Origin: Verrucomicrobiaceae bacterium
Lineage (GTDB): Bacteria > Verrucomicrobiota > Verrucomicrobiae > Verrucomicrobiales > Akkermansiaceae
Length of the DNA: 6,881 bases
Assembly (NCBI GenBank): GCA_947372405.1
Contig: CANBTO010000270.1
Location: 1-6,881 of the forward strand
Direction of reading: 5' to 3'
Part shown: positions 1-6,628 of the stretch, piece by piece
Layout of the letters: each line of letters starts with the position of its first letter
Position numbering within the stretch: position 1 is the stretch's first letter
Made by a program: the position numbers and the translations under genes
The notes under the pieces: model-generated
What the model saw: the letters and a program-made list of their open reading frames with translations, nothing else
Databases searched by the model: none
Told to the model about the DNA's origin: nothing

Positions 1-812
1 CTCCCGCCACCCTCGTCCTGCCATCCGGATGGGCGGCCACCGTTTCCAAGGTCGGCAACGACCTTGTGCTCAATGTGACCTCCACCGGCGGACCTGGACC
101 AGTGGACCACTTCGTGATATCAACGATCGGCTCGCCCCAAACCGCGAGCACCGCGATCACCAGCATCACCCTCACCGCGCAGGACGCGTCCAACGCCACC
201 GCCACCGGCTTCACCGGCACCGTCACCTTCGGCGGCACGGGCGGTTTCGCCGGCACCTCCGCCAGCTTCAACGCGGGCGTTCTAACAGGCGTCAACGTGA
301 CTCCGACCGTCGCAGGCAGCAACCTGACCCTCACTGTAACAGACGGCGCGAGCCCCACACCTCATACCGGCTCGGCCAGCATCACCAACATCCAGTCGCC
401 GTTTGCCGCATGGTCAGGCAGCACGGCCTTCGACGCGGACACCAATGGCGACGGCATCAAGAACGGTCTCGCCTGGTTGTTAGGAGCGACCAACAGAAAC
501 ACCAACGCAAGCGCCCTGCTGCCTTCGGCCGCTGCCAACAACGGCAAGCTGCTTATGACCTTCACCTGCCTCAAGACTTCCAAGCGTGGTGGTGCGGTGC
601 TCAAGCTGCAATACAGCAGCGATCTCGGCCAGACCGATGCATGGACCAGCCACGAGGCCGTGGTTCCCGATACCAGCGCCCCCGTCAACGGCGTGGTCTT
701 CACCACCAGCGCCAACGCCAACCCGGACCTCGTCAACGTCCAGGCGGAGATTCCGGCCAACGCCGCATCCCCAGGCACCAAGATCTTCGCCAGACTCAGT
801 GGCGCACAGTAG
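1..812 (+). CDS. C-terminal part of a large secreted PATR/Ig-like protein (5' partial)
   Basis: The reading frame is open from the left edge (first full codon at 3) to TAG at 810-812, giving 269 visible residues. The true start lies outside; the first internal ATG (66) falls inside a domain and is not the start. The first ~30 residues, with the GNDLVLNV stretch, look like the end of an autotransporter-associated beta-strand passenger. Residues ~33-132 form a bacterial Ig-like beta-sandwich rich in Thr, Ser, Ala and Gly, with alternating strand patterns such as SITLTAQDAS, GTVTFGG and SNLTLTVTDG. Residues 133-269 are the C-terminal module: a calcium-type loop DADTNGDG (from residue 144), a short GLAWLLGA helix, then a beta-rich domain. 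There is no enzyme motif, PEP-CTERM anchor or outer-membrane beta-barrel. The protein is probably extracellular or surface-attached, with a structural or binding role; its full function lies in the missing N-terminal part. Gene 2 follows on the same strand after 416 bases and shares the C-terminal module. Confidence 0.9.
   Translation, partial: PATLVLPSGWAATVSKVGNDLVLNVTSTGGPGPVDHFVISTIGSPQTASTAITSITLTAQDASNATATGFTGTVTFGGTGGFAGTSASFNAGVLTGVNVTPTVAGSNLTLTVTDGASPTPHTGSASITNIQSPFAAWSGSTAFDADTNGDGIKNGLAWLLGATNRNTNASALLPSAAANNGKLLMTFTCLKTSKRGGAVLKLQYSSDLGQTDAWTSHEAVVPDTSAPVNGVVFTTSANANPDLVNVQAEIPANAASPGTKIFARLSGAQ
99..398 (+). other. Bacterial Ig-like domain within the upstream protein
   Basis: About 100 residues between the passenger tail and the C-terminal module. 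It begins near PVDHFVIS, has alternating hydrophobic and Thr/Ser strands (SITLTAQDA, TGTVTFGG, NLTLTVTDG) and ends near ASITNIQ. The pattern matches the Big-type beta-sandwich repeats of secreted bacterial proteins, which act mainly as spacers or adhesive modules. The assignment rests on pattern only. Gene 2 has no obvious counterpart, so the two proteins differ just upstream of their shared C-terminus. Confidence 0.55.
399..812 (+). repeat. C-terminal module, copy 1 (paralogous to 6158-6577)
   Basis: This in-frame segment encodes 137 residues plus stop. It aligns without gaps to 6158-6568 of gene 2 at a constant offset of 5759 bases; gene 2 carries two extra residues before its stop. By hand count 110 of 137 residues are identical, and 88 of those 110 use the same codon. 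Exact nucleotide matches reach 38 bases around the GIKNGLAWLLG codons, 39 bases around AWTSHEAVVPDTS, and 35 bases around VNGVVFTTSAN. The module opens with F-x-x-W-S-G, continues with D-x-D-x-N-G-D-G (EF-hand/dockerin-like spacing), then a beta-rich part with LKLQYS and a final F-x-RL. Confidence 0.9.
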
Positions 813-1228
813 GTGCTTCCACTCCATCAGACATTGGTTTCAGCGGAGTGACCTCGCCCTAGGCGCCCGGATCGTTCATTGCGCGCGGTGGCTTTTCATC
901 CAGGAAACCGCCACATTTCTTCTCCGCATCAATGATCCACCCCCACTACCCTGCCCGCTGGATCGCCTGAGGATGAACATCCGCAGAATGCCCGGCGGCA
1001 CTTTGAAGCTGAATGCGGTGACAATGCCGCATGCCACGATTCCACCGAGCCCGAAGGCAAGCTGACCGTTGCAAAAGATAGGATCACCGTGCAGTATTCA
1101 GGGCGTCGCTGGCATGCGTGCTTCGAAACCAAGCAACCTTGGCCTCCCCTACTTGCCACCCCATCCTTCTTTGAACCCAAAAACGGTTTTCATTCCACAG
1201 GAAATCCAAAGCCTCGTCCTCCAAGCAA
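813..1228. other. 416-base intergenic region with no supported gene
   Basis: This lies between the stop of the upstream protein and the start of the GH128 protein. Apart from a weak hairpin at 888-914 I see no tRNA, riboswitch, insertion-sequence end or clear promoter. One frame on the + strand is open from 936 to 1241 but has no ATG; its only likely start would be GTG at 1089, and its product is not recognisable. A minus-strand frame over 929-1180 is also unrecognisable. The region is long compared with the 51-base gap on the other side of gene 2, so it probably holds gene 2's promoter and leader. It could also be a decayed gene. Confidence 0.6.
888..925 (+). terminator. Possible weak terminator hairpin after the upstream gene
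   Basis: GTGGC (888-892) pairs with GCCAC (910-914), and TTTTC (893-897) pairs with GGAAA (903-907) including one T-G pair. A two-base CC bulge (908-909) and a five-base loop complete the hairpin. It is followed by a pyrimidine-rich ATTTCTTCTCC instead of a clean T-run. It starts 76 bases after the stop codon of the upstream gene, so the position is plausible, but the bulge and interrupted T-tract make it a weak candidate. Confidence 0.25.
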
Positions 1229-4200
1229 ATGCCGCAATTGAAGTCGCCGCCCTCACGCCCTCCACGGGTCGTGACGCTGCCGCTGATCGCCTGCCTTGGC
1301 TTGATCACCGGCGGGGCCATCACATCAGCGGCGACGATCGGCATCGGTGATGTGACAGCAAAGCTCGGACCGACGTTTTTTGTGGACGACGCGGTGATTG
1401 GTGGAAACGACGCCACCATCACTCAGCCCGCGGGGCAAAGCTACATCCGGAGTTTCGCCGGGCTCTTGAACAGCAATCAGGGATTGACCCGCGTCACCCT
1501 CAATGGATTCGGTTTTGCCAACTCCTCCTCAACCACCAACAACACGGCCACCTCGCTGACCATTACCTTCACCTACCTCGGCGCGGACGAGGCGGTTGGA
1601 GGTGGCGACGACATCGTGATGGGCTCGGCGTCGGGAACGTATGTGTATTCCGGCGCAGGGGAATACGTCTTCGCCTTCGACACTCCGATCTCGGCGAATC
1701 TGAACATCACCGGCGCGCGTTTCCGGATCCAGGTGGCACCGTCCAACGCCACCAACAACGGCAAGGTGCTGTTCAAGACCGGCACGCTCGCCTACGAGAC
1801 CACCACCGGGCCGAAGTTCAGCGTGTCCGGCAGCGCCACCCCGCTGCGCGTGAACCTGGCGAAGTATCAAACCGTTGTCACCGATTCCGCCAGCAGCCAG
1901 CGGTTGGCCTCCTATGTGACGGACGGTGTGGCGGGGAATGACAACCGCTGGCAAAGCAGCGGAGCTGCGCCGCATTGGGCCCAGGTGGTGTTTCCATACC
2001 CCGTGCAGGTGGGAAGCGCACAGGTGTTCTCGGGCCAGGATGACGGCGGCGCGCTGACAAGTTTCAAACTGCAATACCTCGACAACTCAACATGGATCGA
2101 TGTGCCCGGCGCTTCGGTTTCCGGCAACACCAACGTGGAGAGAAACCTCGTTTTCACCACTCCGGTGACGGCTTCCTCGTTCCGCATTTATGATTCGGTG
2201 GACGGCACTATGATGATCCGTGAGCTGGCTCTGTATCCACCCGGCGGCGCAAGCGGCTATCCCATCGGTACGGACCTAACAGTGAATCTCGCCCAACAAC
2301 GGCCGGTGGTCGCCTCCGCAAACACGGCCGAAAATTTCGCACTGCTTTCAGTGGACGGACGGGTGAACAACCAGTCCATGTGGCAGACTTCAACGGTGGG
2401 TGCGAACTCACTGGAGATCGACCTGCGGGTCAGCACCAGGATTGGCAGCGCCCATCTTTATTCCGGCTCAACTGGCATATCGCCGCTCTCGGATTTCGTC
2501 CTGCGCTACTGGGACGGTGCCGCATGGCAGGACATTCCCGGAGGAACCGTGGCGGGCAACACGGCCGCGGACATCGTCATCCCCTTCACGAGCGGCGTCA
2601 CCACCAGCAAGGTGCGACTCGAGTTCAACAACACCGGGACCATTTCGGTGCGGGAACTCTGCATCTTTCCCGCAAACAACGGCGGTTATCCGCTCGGCAC
2701 CGGCGTGACCGGCGCTCCAACGTCCGCCGCGAAGTTCGATGATTTCAACGACGCGTTTTACAACATCACCAACCCGACGGCGGGCCGGTTCATCGCCGTG
2801 AGCAACGGAGCGCCCTGCTTGAACCCGTCAGGTCTGACCGCCGCGCAGGGACAGTATCAGGTGTTGCTCAACATCGGCACCGGCACCTACCGGCTGCGCA
2901 ATCGCGCCACCGGCAACTGTCTTTCCGGCGCGCAACTGTCCTCCAACCCGGGCGATCTTCTGATGGATGCCCCCTACTCCGCGCTGCCGGACCAGGACTG
3001 GATCCTCGACTCGATCGACGGCACGAATTACTACCTGATCAATCAATGGAGTGGCCTGGTGATCGATACACAGGGTGGCGGCACGGCGGACGGCACACCA
3101 CTGGTGCAGAACGTCAACACCGGCTCTAACAGCCAGCAGTGGCGCATGGTTTACTCCGCGAACTTCCCCAAAAAAGGCATCGGTGGCACGAAATTCGCCA
3201 CCGCTTTCAACGCCTGCTGGGCCTATAACTGGGGCCAGGCGACCAGCCAAAGCCTGCCCGCCGGGGCGGTCTTCAATCCCATGCAGTGGGGAAACTACAA
3301 CTGGAGCATCGGCAGCAACGCGGGGCCTCTCTGGCAATTCGGTTCCGCCTGGCGCCGCACGTCCGCAGGACTTCATCTGATGGGTTTCAACGAACCCGAC
3401 CATACGGATCAGGCCAACATGGATGTGGCCACGGCCGTCATGCTCTGGCCGCGACTGCAGTCGATGGACATGCCATTGGTCAGCCCCGCGCCCGCCAACA
3501 TGACAGGCGGCTGGCTGGCTTCGTTTTACACGCAGGCCACCAGTCTGGGTTATCGGGTGGATTACACTCCAAACCACAGTTACAGCAGTCCCAATGGCGG
3601 TTCATCCGACAGCTTGATCAGCACCCTACAGACAGGCTACACCACCTGGGGACGCCCGATGTGGATGACGGAGTTCGGTTTTGTCGACTGGAGCGGCACC
3701 TCATCCTGGAGCCAGGAGGACAACTACAACTGCCTTGCGGAGTTCCTCTGGCGGGCGGAGAGCCTGTCCTGGCTGCGGAAGTATGCCCTGTTCGTTTTCA
3801 CGGAGGATGTGACCCATCCGGAGCCCGCCCAGCCATGGAGCGCGGTCACTCCGGGCCCACGGTCGAATTCCTATGATATCAACGGCAATCTCACTCCCTT
3901 CGGCGAGTTATACGCGGCCTGGGACAACGATGCTGCCGTGAGAGCAAACAAATCCTATTACATCCATCACAAGGGCACCCGGAAAAGACTCTCCAACACG
4001 CTCACCTCCGCACCCAACGCCGCTTCGATCCGCACGGACGACACCTCGGTGAAATGGACGCTGGTTTCCGCACCCACCTCCGGCCGTTATTATGTAGTGT
4101 CCACCCGGGATGGACACCGCCTGAGTTATGTCAATGGAGGATCCGTCAGCCAGGCCGCATCCGGCACTGCCGGCACCGCAGTGGAATGGGGGTTGACGGA

Positions 4201-6577
4201 AAACCAATACGGCTGGTTTTACCTCGAACATCCCGCGACGTCCAAACGGTTGAAACTGGCTTACAACAACTCGACGGGTGCGGCCACCTACAGCATGGTT
4301 GCCAACACCACGACCGGAAGCACCGTCTTGTGGCGCTTCATCGTGCCGCCTCCCCCACCCACCTGGTCGGGAACCAGCAGCGCATCCTGGACCACGGCAA
4401 ACAACTGGATGCCCGGCTTGATTCCATCCGCGGGGGAAACCGTGAACTTCGATAGCTCCTCGACCGCCAATCTGAACACGACGCTGAGCCAGGACTTCGA
4501 TCTGTTAGGCGTGAACGTGACCAATCCGTCCGGCCCTGTTTCCATCGGTGGAACCAACCGACTGACCATCGGTGCCAATGGAATCGACCTGTCCGGTGCG
4601 AGCCAGAATCTGGCGGTCTTCACCCCTCTGGTTTTGAGCGCGGGCCAAAGCTGGAATATCGCCTATGGCCGTGCCTTGAGCGTCAACGGCGGACTCTCGG
4701 GTGCCTTCCCACTCACTTTTTCAGGTAGCGGCGCCGTCGTGCTCGGCGCGGCGATGGACCCTGCTGTGGCCATGACGGTCGCAGCCGGCGGCACCATGAG
4801 AACGGCTGCATCCGGAGTGCTTTCCAACGCCGCCAGCGCGGTCATTCCAACAGTGAACGGCACGTTGGATCTCTACGGAACCTCCCAGTCGGTCAATGCC
4901 TTGAGCGGCAGTGGCGTCGTGGACAACACCAGCGGAGGCGCGGGCGTTCTAACCGTCGGCAGCAACAACTCCACGTTCACTCTCAGCACTCTCCTGAAAA
5001 ACACCAACGGCTCGTTGGCATTGCTCAAGACTGGAAGCGGATCCCTCACCCTGACCGGCGCGAACACCTTCAGCGGCGGCTTCACCAACAACGGCGCGGG
5101 AAACATCTATCCGAAAAACCCCGCCGCCTTCGGCACTGGCCCGGTGGTGATGAACGGCTCCAACATCTATTCGATCCTTTCCAGCTATACCATTGCCAAT
5201 CCGCTGACGCTGAACGGCGCTCTCCTGCGCGTCGGAGGCAGCGCCAGTCACACCCTGACATGGAGCGGTCCGGTGAGTGTCACCGCGGTTTCCGGCATCA
5301 ATGCCGATGGCAGCACGGCGGGCATCACGCTTTCGGGTGGCCTCAACATGAACGATGGCGGAAACACTTTCACCTCGTTCGCCAACGGCACGGCCAATAC
5401 CGTTTCCTCCCCGATCAGCGGCGGAAGCGGCACCATCATGGTCACCTACGGAATTCTCAACCTGAATGCGGCGAACACCTTCGGCGGCACCTTCCGCTCA
5501 TCGGTTGGCGGACCGCTGAAGATCGGCCATGCGAACGCCATGCAAAACGCCACTCTGGACATGAACGCTGCGGACAGCGGTTCGGTGAGCCTGAACAATC
5601 TCAACGCGACCATCGGCGCTCTGACCGGCTCGCGTAATCTGGCCTTGGGAAACGGAACCGTAACCATCGGCAACAACCAACTGAGCACGATCTACAGCGG
5701 CGTGCTCAGCGGCAGCGGTTCGCTGGTCAAAACAGGCAGCGGCACGCTGACGCTCGCCGGACCTAACAGCTACACCGGAACCACTGCTGTGAATGGCGGC
5801 ACCCTGGCCCTGGCCGCGAGCAACGTGCTGCCCAATACCACGGCGCTGTCCATCGGAAACGCCACATTGGATGCTGCCACCTTCACCGACACCGTCGGAA
5901 CGCTCGATGTCACCAGCACCGCGAAGATCCATCTTGGCAGCGGCGCTGCCCTCGCCTTCGCCAACAGCAGCGCGGTGGACTGGACCGGCGGCACGCTATC
6001 CCTCACCGGCACTTTCGTTTCCGGAGCCTCGCTCCGCTTCGGCACCAGCAGCAGCGGGCTGACACCCACTCAACTCGGACTTATCTCCGTGTCAGGCTTC
6101 ACGTCATTCGCTCTGGATGCCAACGGCTACCTCATCGCCAACGCCGCAAGCGCGGCACCCTTCGACACATGGTCCGGCGGAGCGGCCTTCGACGCGGACA
6201 CCAACGGTGACGGCATCAAGAACGGTCTCGCCTGGTTGTTAGGAGCAACCACCAAAAATACCAACGCAAGCGCCCTGCTGCCCTCGGCCGCGCCCAACAA
6301 CGGCAAGCTGCGCATGAACTTCACCTGCCTCAAATCCACCAAACGCGGCAGCGCGGTGCTCAAGCTGCAATACAGCAGGGACATCGGGCAGACCGACGCA
6401 TGGACCAGCCACGAGGCCGTGGTTCCCGATACCAGCACCACCGTCAACGGCGTGGTCTTCACCACCAGCGCCAACACCAATCCGGATCTCATCAACGTCC
6501 AGGCGGAGATCCCCGCCAGCGCCGCATATCCCGGCACCACGCTCTTCGGCCGCCTCAACGCGGTGAACACGCCGTGA
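1229..6577 (+). CDS. Secreted multidomain GH128-like glycoside hydrolase with F5/8C, beta-trefoil and PATR domains
   Basis: Complete 1782-residue protein. Residues 1-35 form a signal peptide: basic K5/R10/R13, a hydrophobic core, and a likely cut after A34 or A35. Residues 36-205 are an unassigned beta-rich domain. Two F5/8 type C domains follow (206-340 and 350-483), then a beta-trefoil (~510-642) with QDW (589-591) and QQW (636-638). Residues ~648-900 match the Asl1-like/GH128 TIM barrel: PMQWG (684-688), GFNEPDH with probable acid/base E722, NHSY (782-785), and WMTEFG with probable nucleophile E815. GH128 enzymes cut beta-1,3-glucans, so a glucan is the likely substrate (inferred). A second trefoil (~904-1039) has WxxV/T/I-type repeat ends at W943, W987 and W1035. 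PPPPP (1040-1044) leads into PATR beta-helix (~1045-1643), then the C-terminal module (1644-1782). There is no beta-barrel or PEP-CTERM anchor. ATG 1229 is the only start: the frame has a stop at 1172 and no start codon between. No good Shine-Dalgarno is visible; AGGA at 1199 is too far. Confidence 0.93.
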   Translation: MPQLKSPPSRPPRVVTLPLIACLGLITGGAITSAATIGIGDVTAKLGPTFFVDDAVIGGNDATITQPAGQSYIRSFAGLLNSNQGLTRVTLNGFGFANSSSTTNNTATSLTITFTYLGADEAVGGGDDIVMGSASGTYVYSGAGEYVFAFDTPISANLNITGARFRIQVAPSNATNNGKVLFKTGTLAYETTTGPKFSVSGSATPLRVNLAKYQTVVTDSASSQRLASYVTDGVAGNDNRWQSSGAAPHWAQVVFPYPVQVGSAQVFSGQDDGGALTSFKLQYLDNSTWIDVPGASVSGNTNVERNLVFTTPVTASSFRIYDSVDGTMMIRELALYPPGGASGYPIGTDLTVNLAQQRPVVASANTAENFALLSVDGRVNNQSMWQTSTVGANSLEIDLRVSTRIGSAHLYSGSTGISPLSDFVLRYWDGAAWQDIPGGTVAGNTAADIVIPFTSGVTTSKVRLEFNNTGTISVRELCIFPANNGGYPLGTGVTGAPTSAAKFDDFNDAFYNITNPTAGRFIAVSNGAPCLNPSGLTAAQGQYQVLLNIGTGTYRLRNRATGNCLSGAQLSSNPGDLLMDAPYSALPDQDWILDSIDGTNYYLINQWSGLVIDTQGGGTADGTPLVQNVNTGSNSQQWRMVYSANFPKKGIGGTKFATAFNACWAYNWGQATSQSLPAGAVFNPMQWGNYNWSIGSNAGPLWQFGSAWRRTSAGLHLMGFNEPDHTDQANMDVATAVMLWPRLQSMDMPLVSPAPANMTGGWLASFYTQATSLGYRVDYTPNHSYSSPNGGSSDSLISTLQTGYTTWGRPMWMTEFGFVDWSGTSSWSQEDNYNCLAEFLWRAESLSWLRKYALFVFTEDVTHPEPAQPWSAVTPGPRSNSYDINGNLTPFGELYAAWDNDAAVRANKSYYIHHKGTRKRLSNTLTSAPNAASIRTDDTSVKWTLVSAPTSGRYYVVSTRDGHRLSYVNGGSVSQAASGTAGTAVEWGLTENQYGWFYLEHPATSKRLKLAYNNSTGAATYSMVANTTTGSTVLWRFIVPPPPPTWSGTSSASWTTANNWMPGLIPSAGETVNFDSSSTANLNTTLSQDFDLLGVNVTNPSGPVSIGGTNRLTIGANGIDLSGASQNLAVFTPLVLSAGQSWNIAYGRALSVNGGLSGAFPLTFSGSGAVVLGAAMDPAVAMTVAAGGTMRTAASGVLSNAASAVIPTVNGTLDLYGTSQSVNALSGSGVVDNTSGGAGVLTVGSNNSTFTLSTLLKNTNGSLALLKTGSGSLTLTGANTFSGGFTNNGAGNIYPKNPAAFGTGPVVMNGSNIYSILSSYTIANPLTLNGALLRVGGSASHTLTWSGPVSVTAVSGINADGSTAGITLSGGLNMNDGGNTFTSFANGTANTVSSPISGGSGTIMVTYGILNLNAANTFGGTFRSSVGGPLKIGHANAMQNATLDMNAADSGSVSLNNLNATIGALTGSRNLALGNGTVTIGNNQLSTIYSGVLSGSGSLVKTGSGTLTLAGPNSYTGTTAVNGGTLALAASNVLPNTTALSIGNATLDAATFTDTVGTLDVTSTAKIHLGSGAALAFANSSAVDWTGGTLSLTGTFVSGASLRFGTSSSGLTPTQLGLISVSGFTSFALDANGYLIANAASAAPFDTWSGGAAFDADTNGDGIKNGLAWLLGATTKNTNASALLPSAAPNNGKLRMNFTCLKSTKRGSAVLKLQYSRDIGQTDAWTSHEAVVPDTSTTVNGVVFTTSANTNPDLINVQAEIPASAAYPGTTLFGRLNAVNTP
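1844..2701 (+). repeat. Tandem F5/8 type C (discoidin-like) domain pair within the GH128 protein
   Basis: Residues 206-340 and 350-483 are two diverged copies of one fold. Both begin with [RT]-V-N-L-A, have a middle LxYxD/LRYWDG-type strand followed by W-x-D-[IV]-P-G and an S/A-G-N-T turn, and end with I/V-R-E-L-x-[LI]-[YF]-P. After each comes a G-Y-P-[IL]-G-T junction (343-348 and 486-491). F5/8C domains usually bind carbohydrate or surface glycans, so these probably target the enzyme to its substrate or to a surface. The copies are too diverged at DNA level to show a recent duplication. Confidence 0.75.
4361..6157 (+). repeat. PATR (autotransporter-associated beta-strand) passenger region
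   Basis: About 600 residues (1045-1643) of Gly/Ser/Thr/Asn-rich beta-helix. It opens with WSGTSSASWTTANNW, the usual first motif of such passengers. Two clear PATR units match the pattern LxKTGxGxLTLxGxNxxxG: residues 1265-1284 and 1499-1519, the second followed by VNGGTLAL. A degenerate third unit is at 1404-1420 (GILNLNAANTFGG). In classical autotransporters these units precede a C-terminal beta-barrel, which is absent here. In this protein the region probably serves as a rigid extracellular stalk between the enzyme and the C-terminal module. Confidence 0.85.
6158..6577 (+). repeat. C-terminal module, copy 2 (paralogous to 399-812)
   Basis: Residues 1644-1782 of the GH128 protein. The calcium-type loop runs D1655-A-D1657-T-N1659-G-D1661-G-I1663. 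It is followed by GLAWLLGA, a beta-rich section with one cysteine (FTCLK), and a closing F-x-RL. It is about 80% identical to the end of the upstream protein with no internal gaps. The design, a DxDxxGDG loop, short helix and beta-domain at the extreme C-terminus, resembles a module I associate with many secreted verrucomicrobial proteins that carry D-x-D-G-D-G-[LI]-x-N. Its function is not established by anything visible here; sorting, anchoring or calcium-stabilised folding are the likely options. Confidence 0.9.
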
Positions 6578-6628
6578 TGTTCATCCAAGACCAGGGACTT
6601 CGGAATTCGCGAACCGATTTCCGGCACA

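Noticed and set aside
29..862. A 277-codon + strand frame overlapping the upstream protein
   Set aside because: Its product is Arg/His/Gln-rich low complexity, typical of an off-frame reading of a GC-rich Thr/Ala/Gly gene. The frame ending at 812 has clear domain structure and a homologous C-terminus in gene 2.
1069..1100. TTGCAA ... TATTCA as a sigma70-type promoter for the GH128 gene
   Set aside because: The spacing is about 20 bases, both boxes match poorly, and promoter consensus in this phylum is not well defined.
1283..1294. Lipobox-like LIAC (residues 19-22) suggesting a lipoprotein
   Set aside because: A proline precedes it, only about eight hydrophobic residues come before the Cys, and the hydrophobic core continues after it to a good signal peptidase I site near A34/A35. 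An ordinary signal peptide fits better.
2828..3577. Long antisense frame (249 codons) opposite the lectin and catalytic domains
   Set aside because: It lies wholly opposite a strongly supported coding region with catalytic motifs, has no recognisable motif of its own, and is expected in GC-rich DNA. The other antisense frames within 1084-6627 are rejected for the same reason.
4361..6157. CRISPR-like or DNA tandem repeats suggested by the repetitive glycine-rich region
   Set aside because: The repetition is at protein level (PATR units) with irregular spacing and no identical DNA repeats or spacers.
6560..6577. PEP-CTERM or beta-barrel C-terminus
   Set aside because: The last residues (RLNAVNTP) contain no Pro-Glu-Pro, membrane helix, Arg cluster or terminal aromatic residue.
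6601..6623. Hairpin CGGAA/TTCCG between the two convergent genes as a terminator
   Set aside because: The stem is only five base pairs with a 13-base loop and no T-run on either strand.
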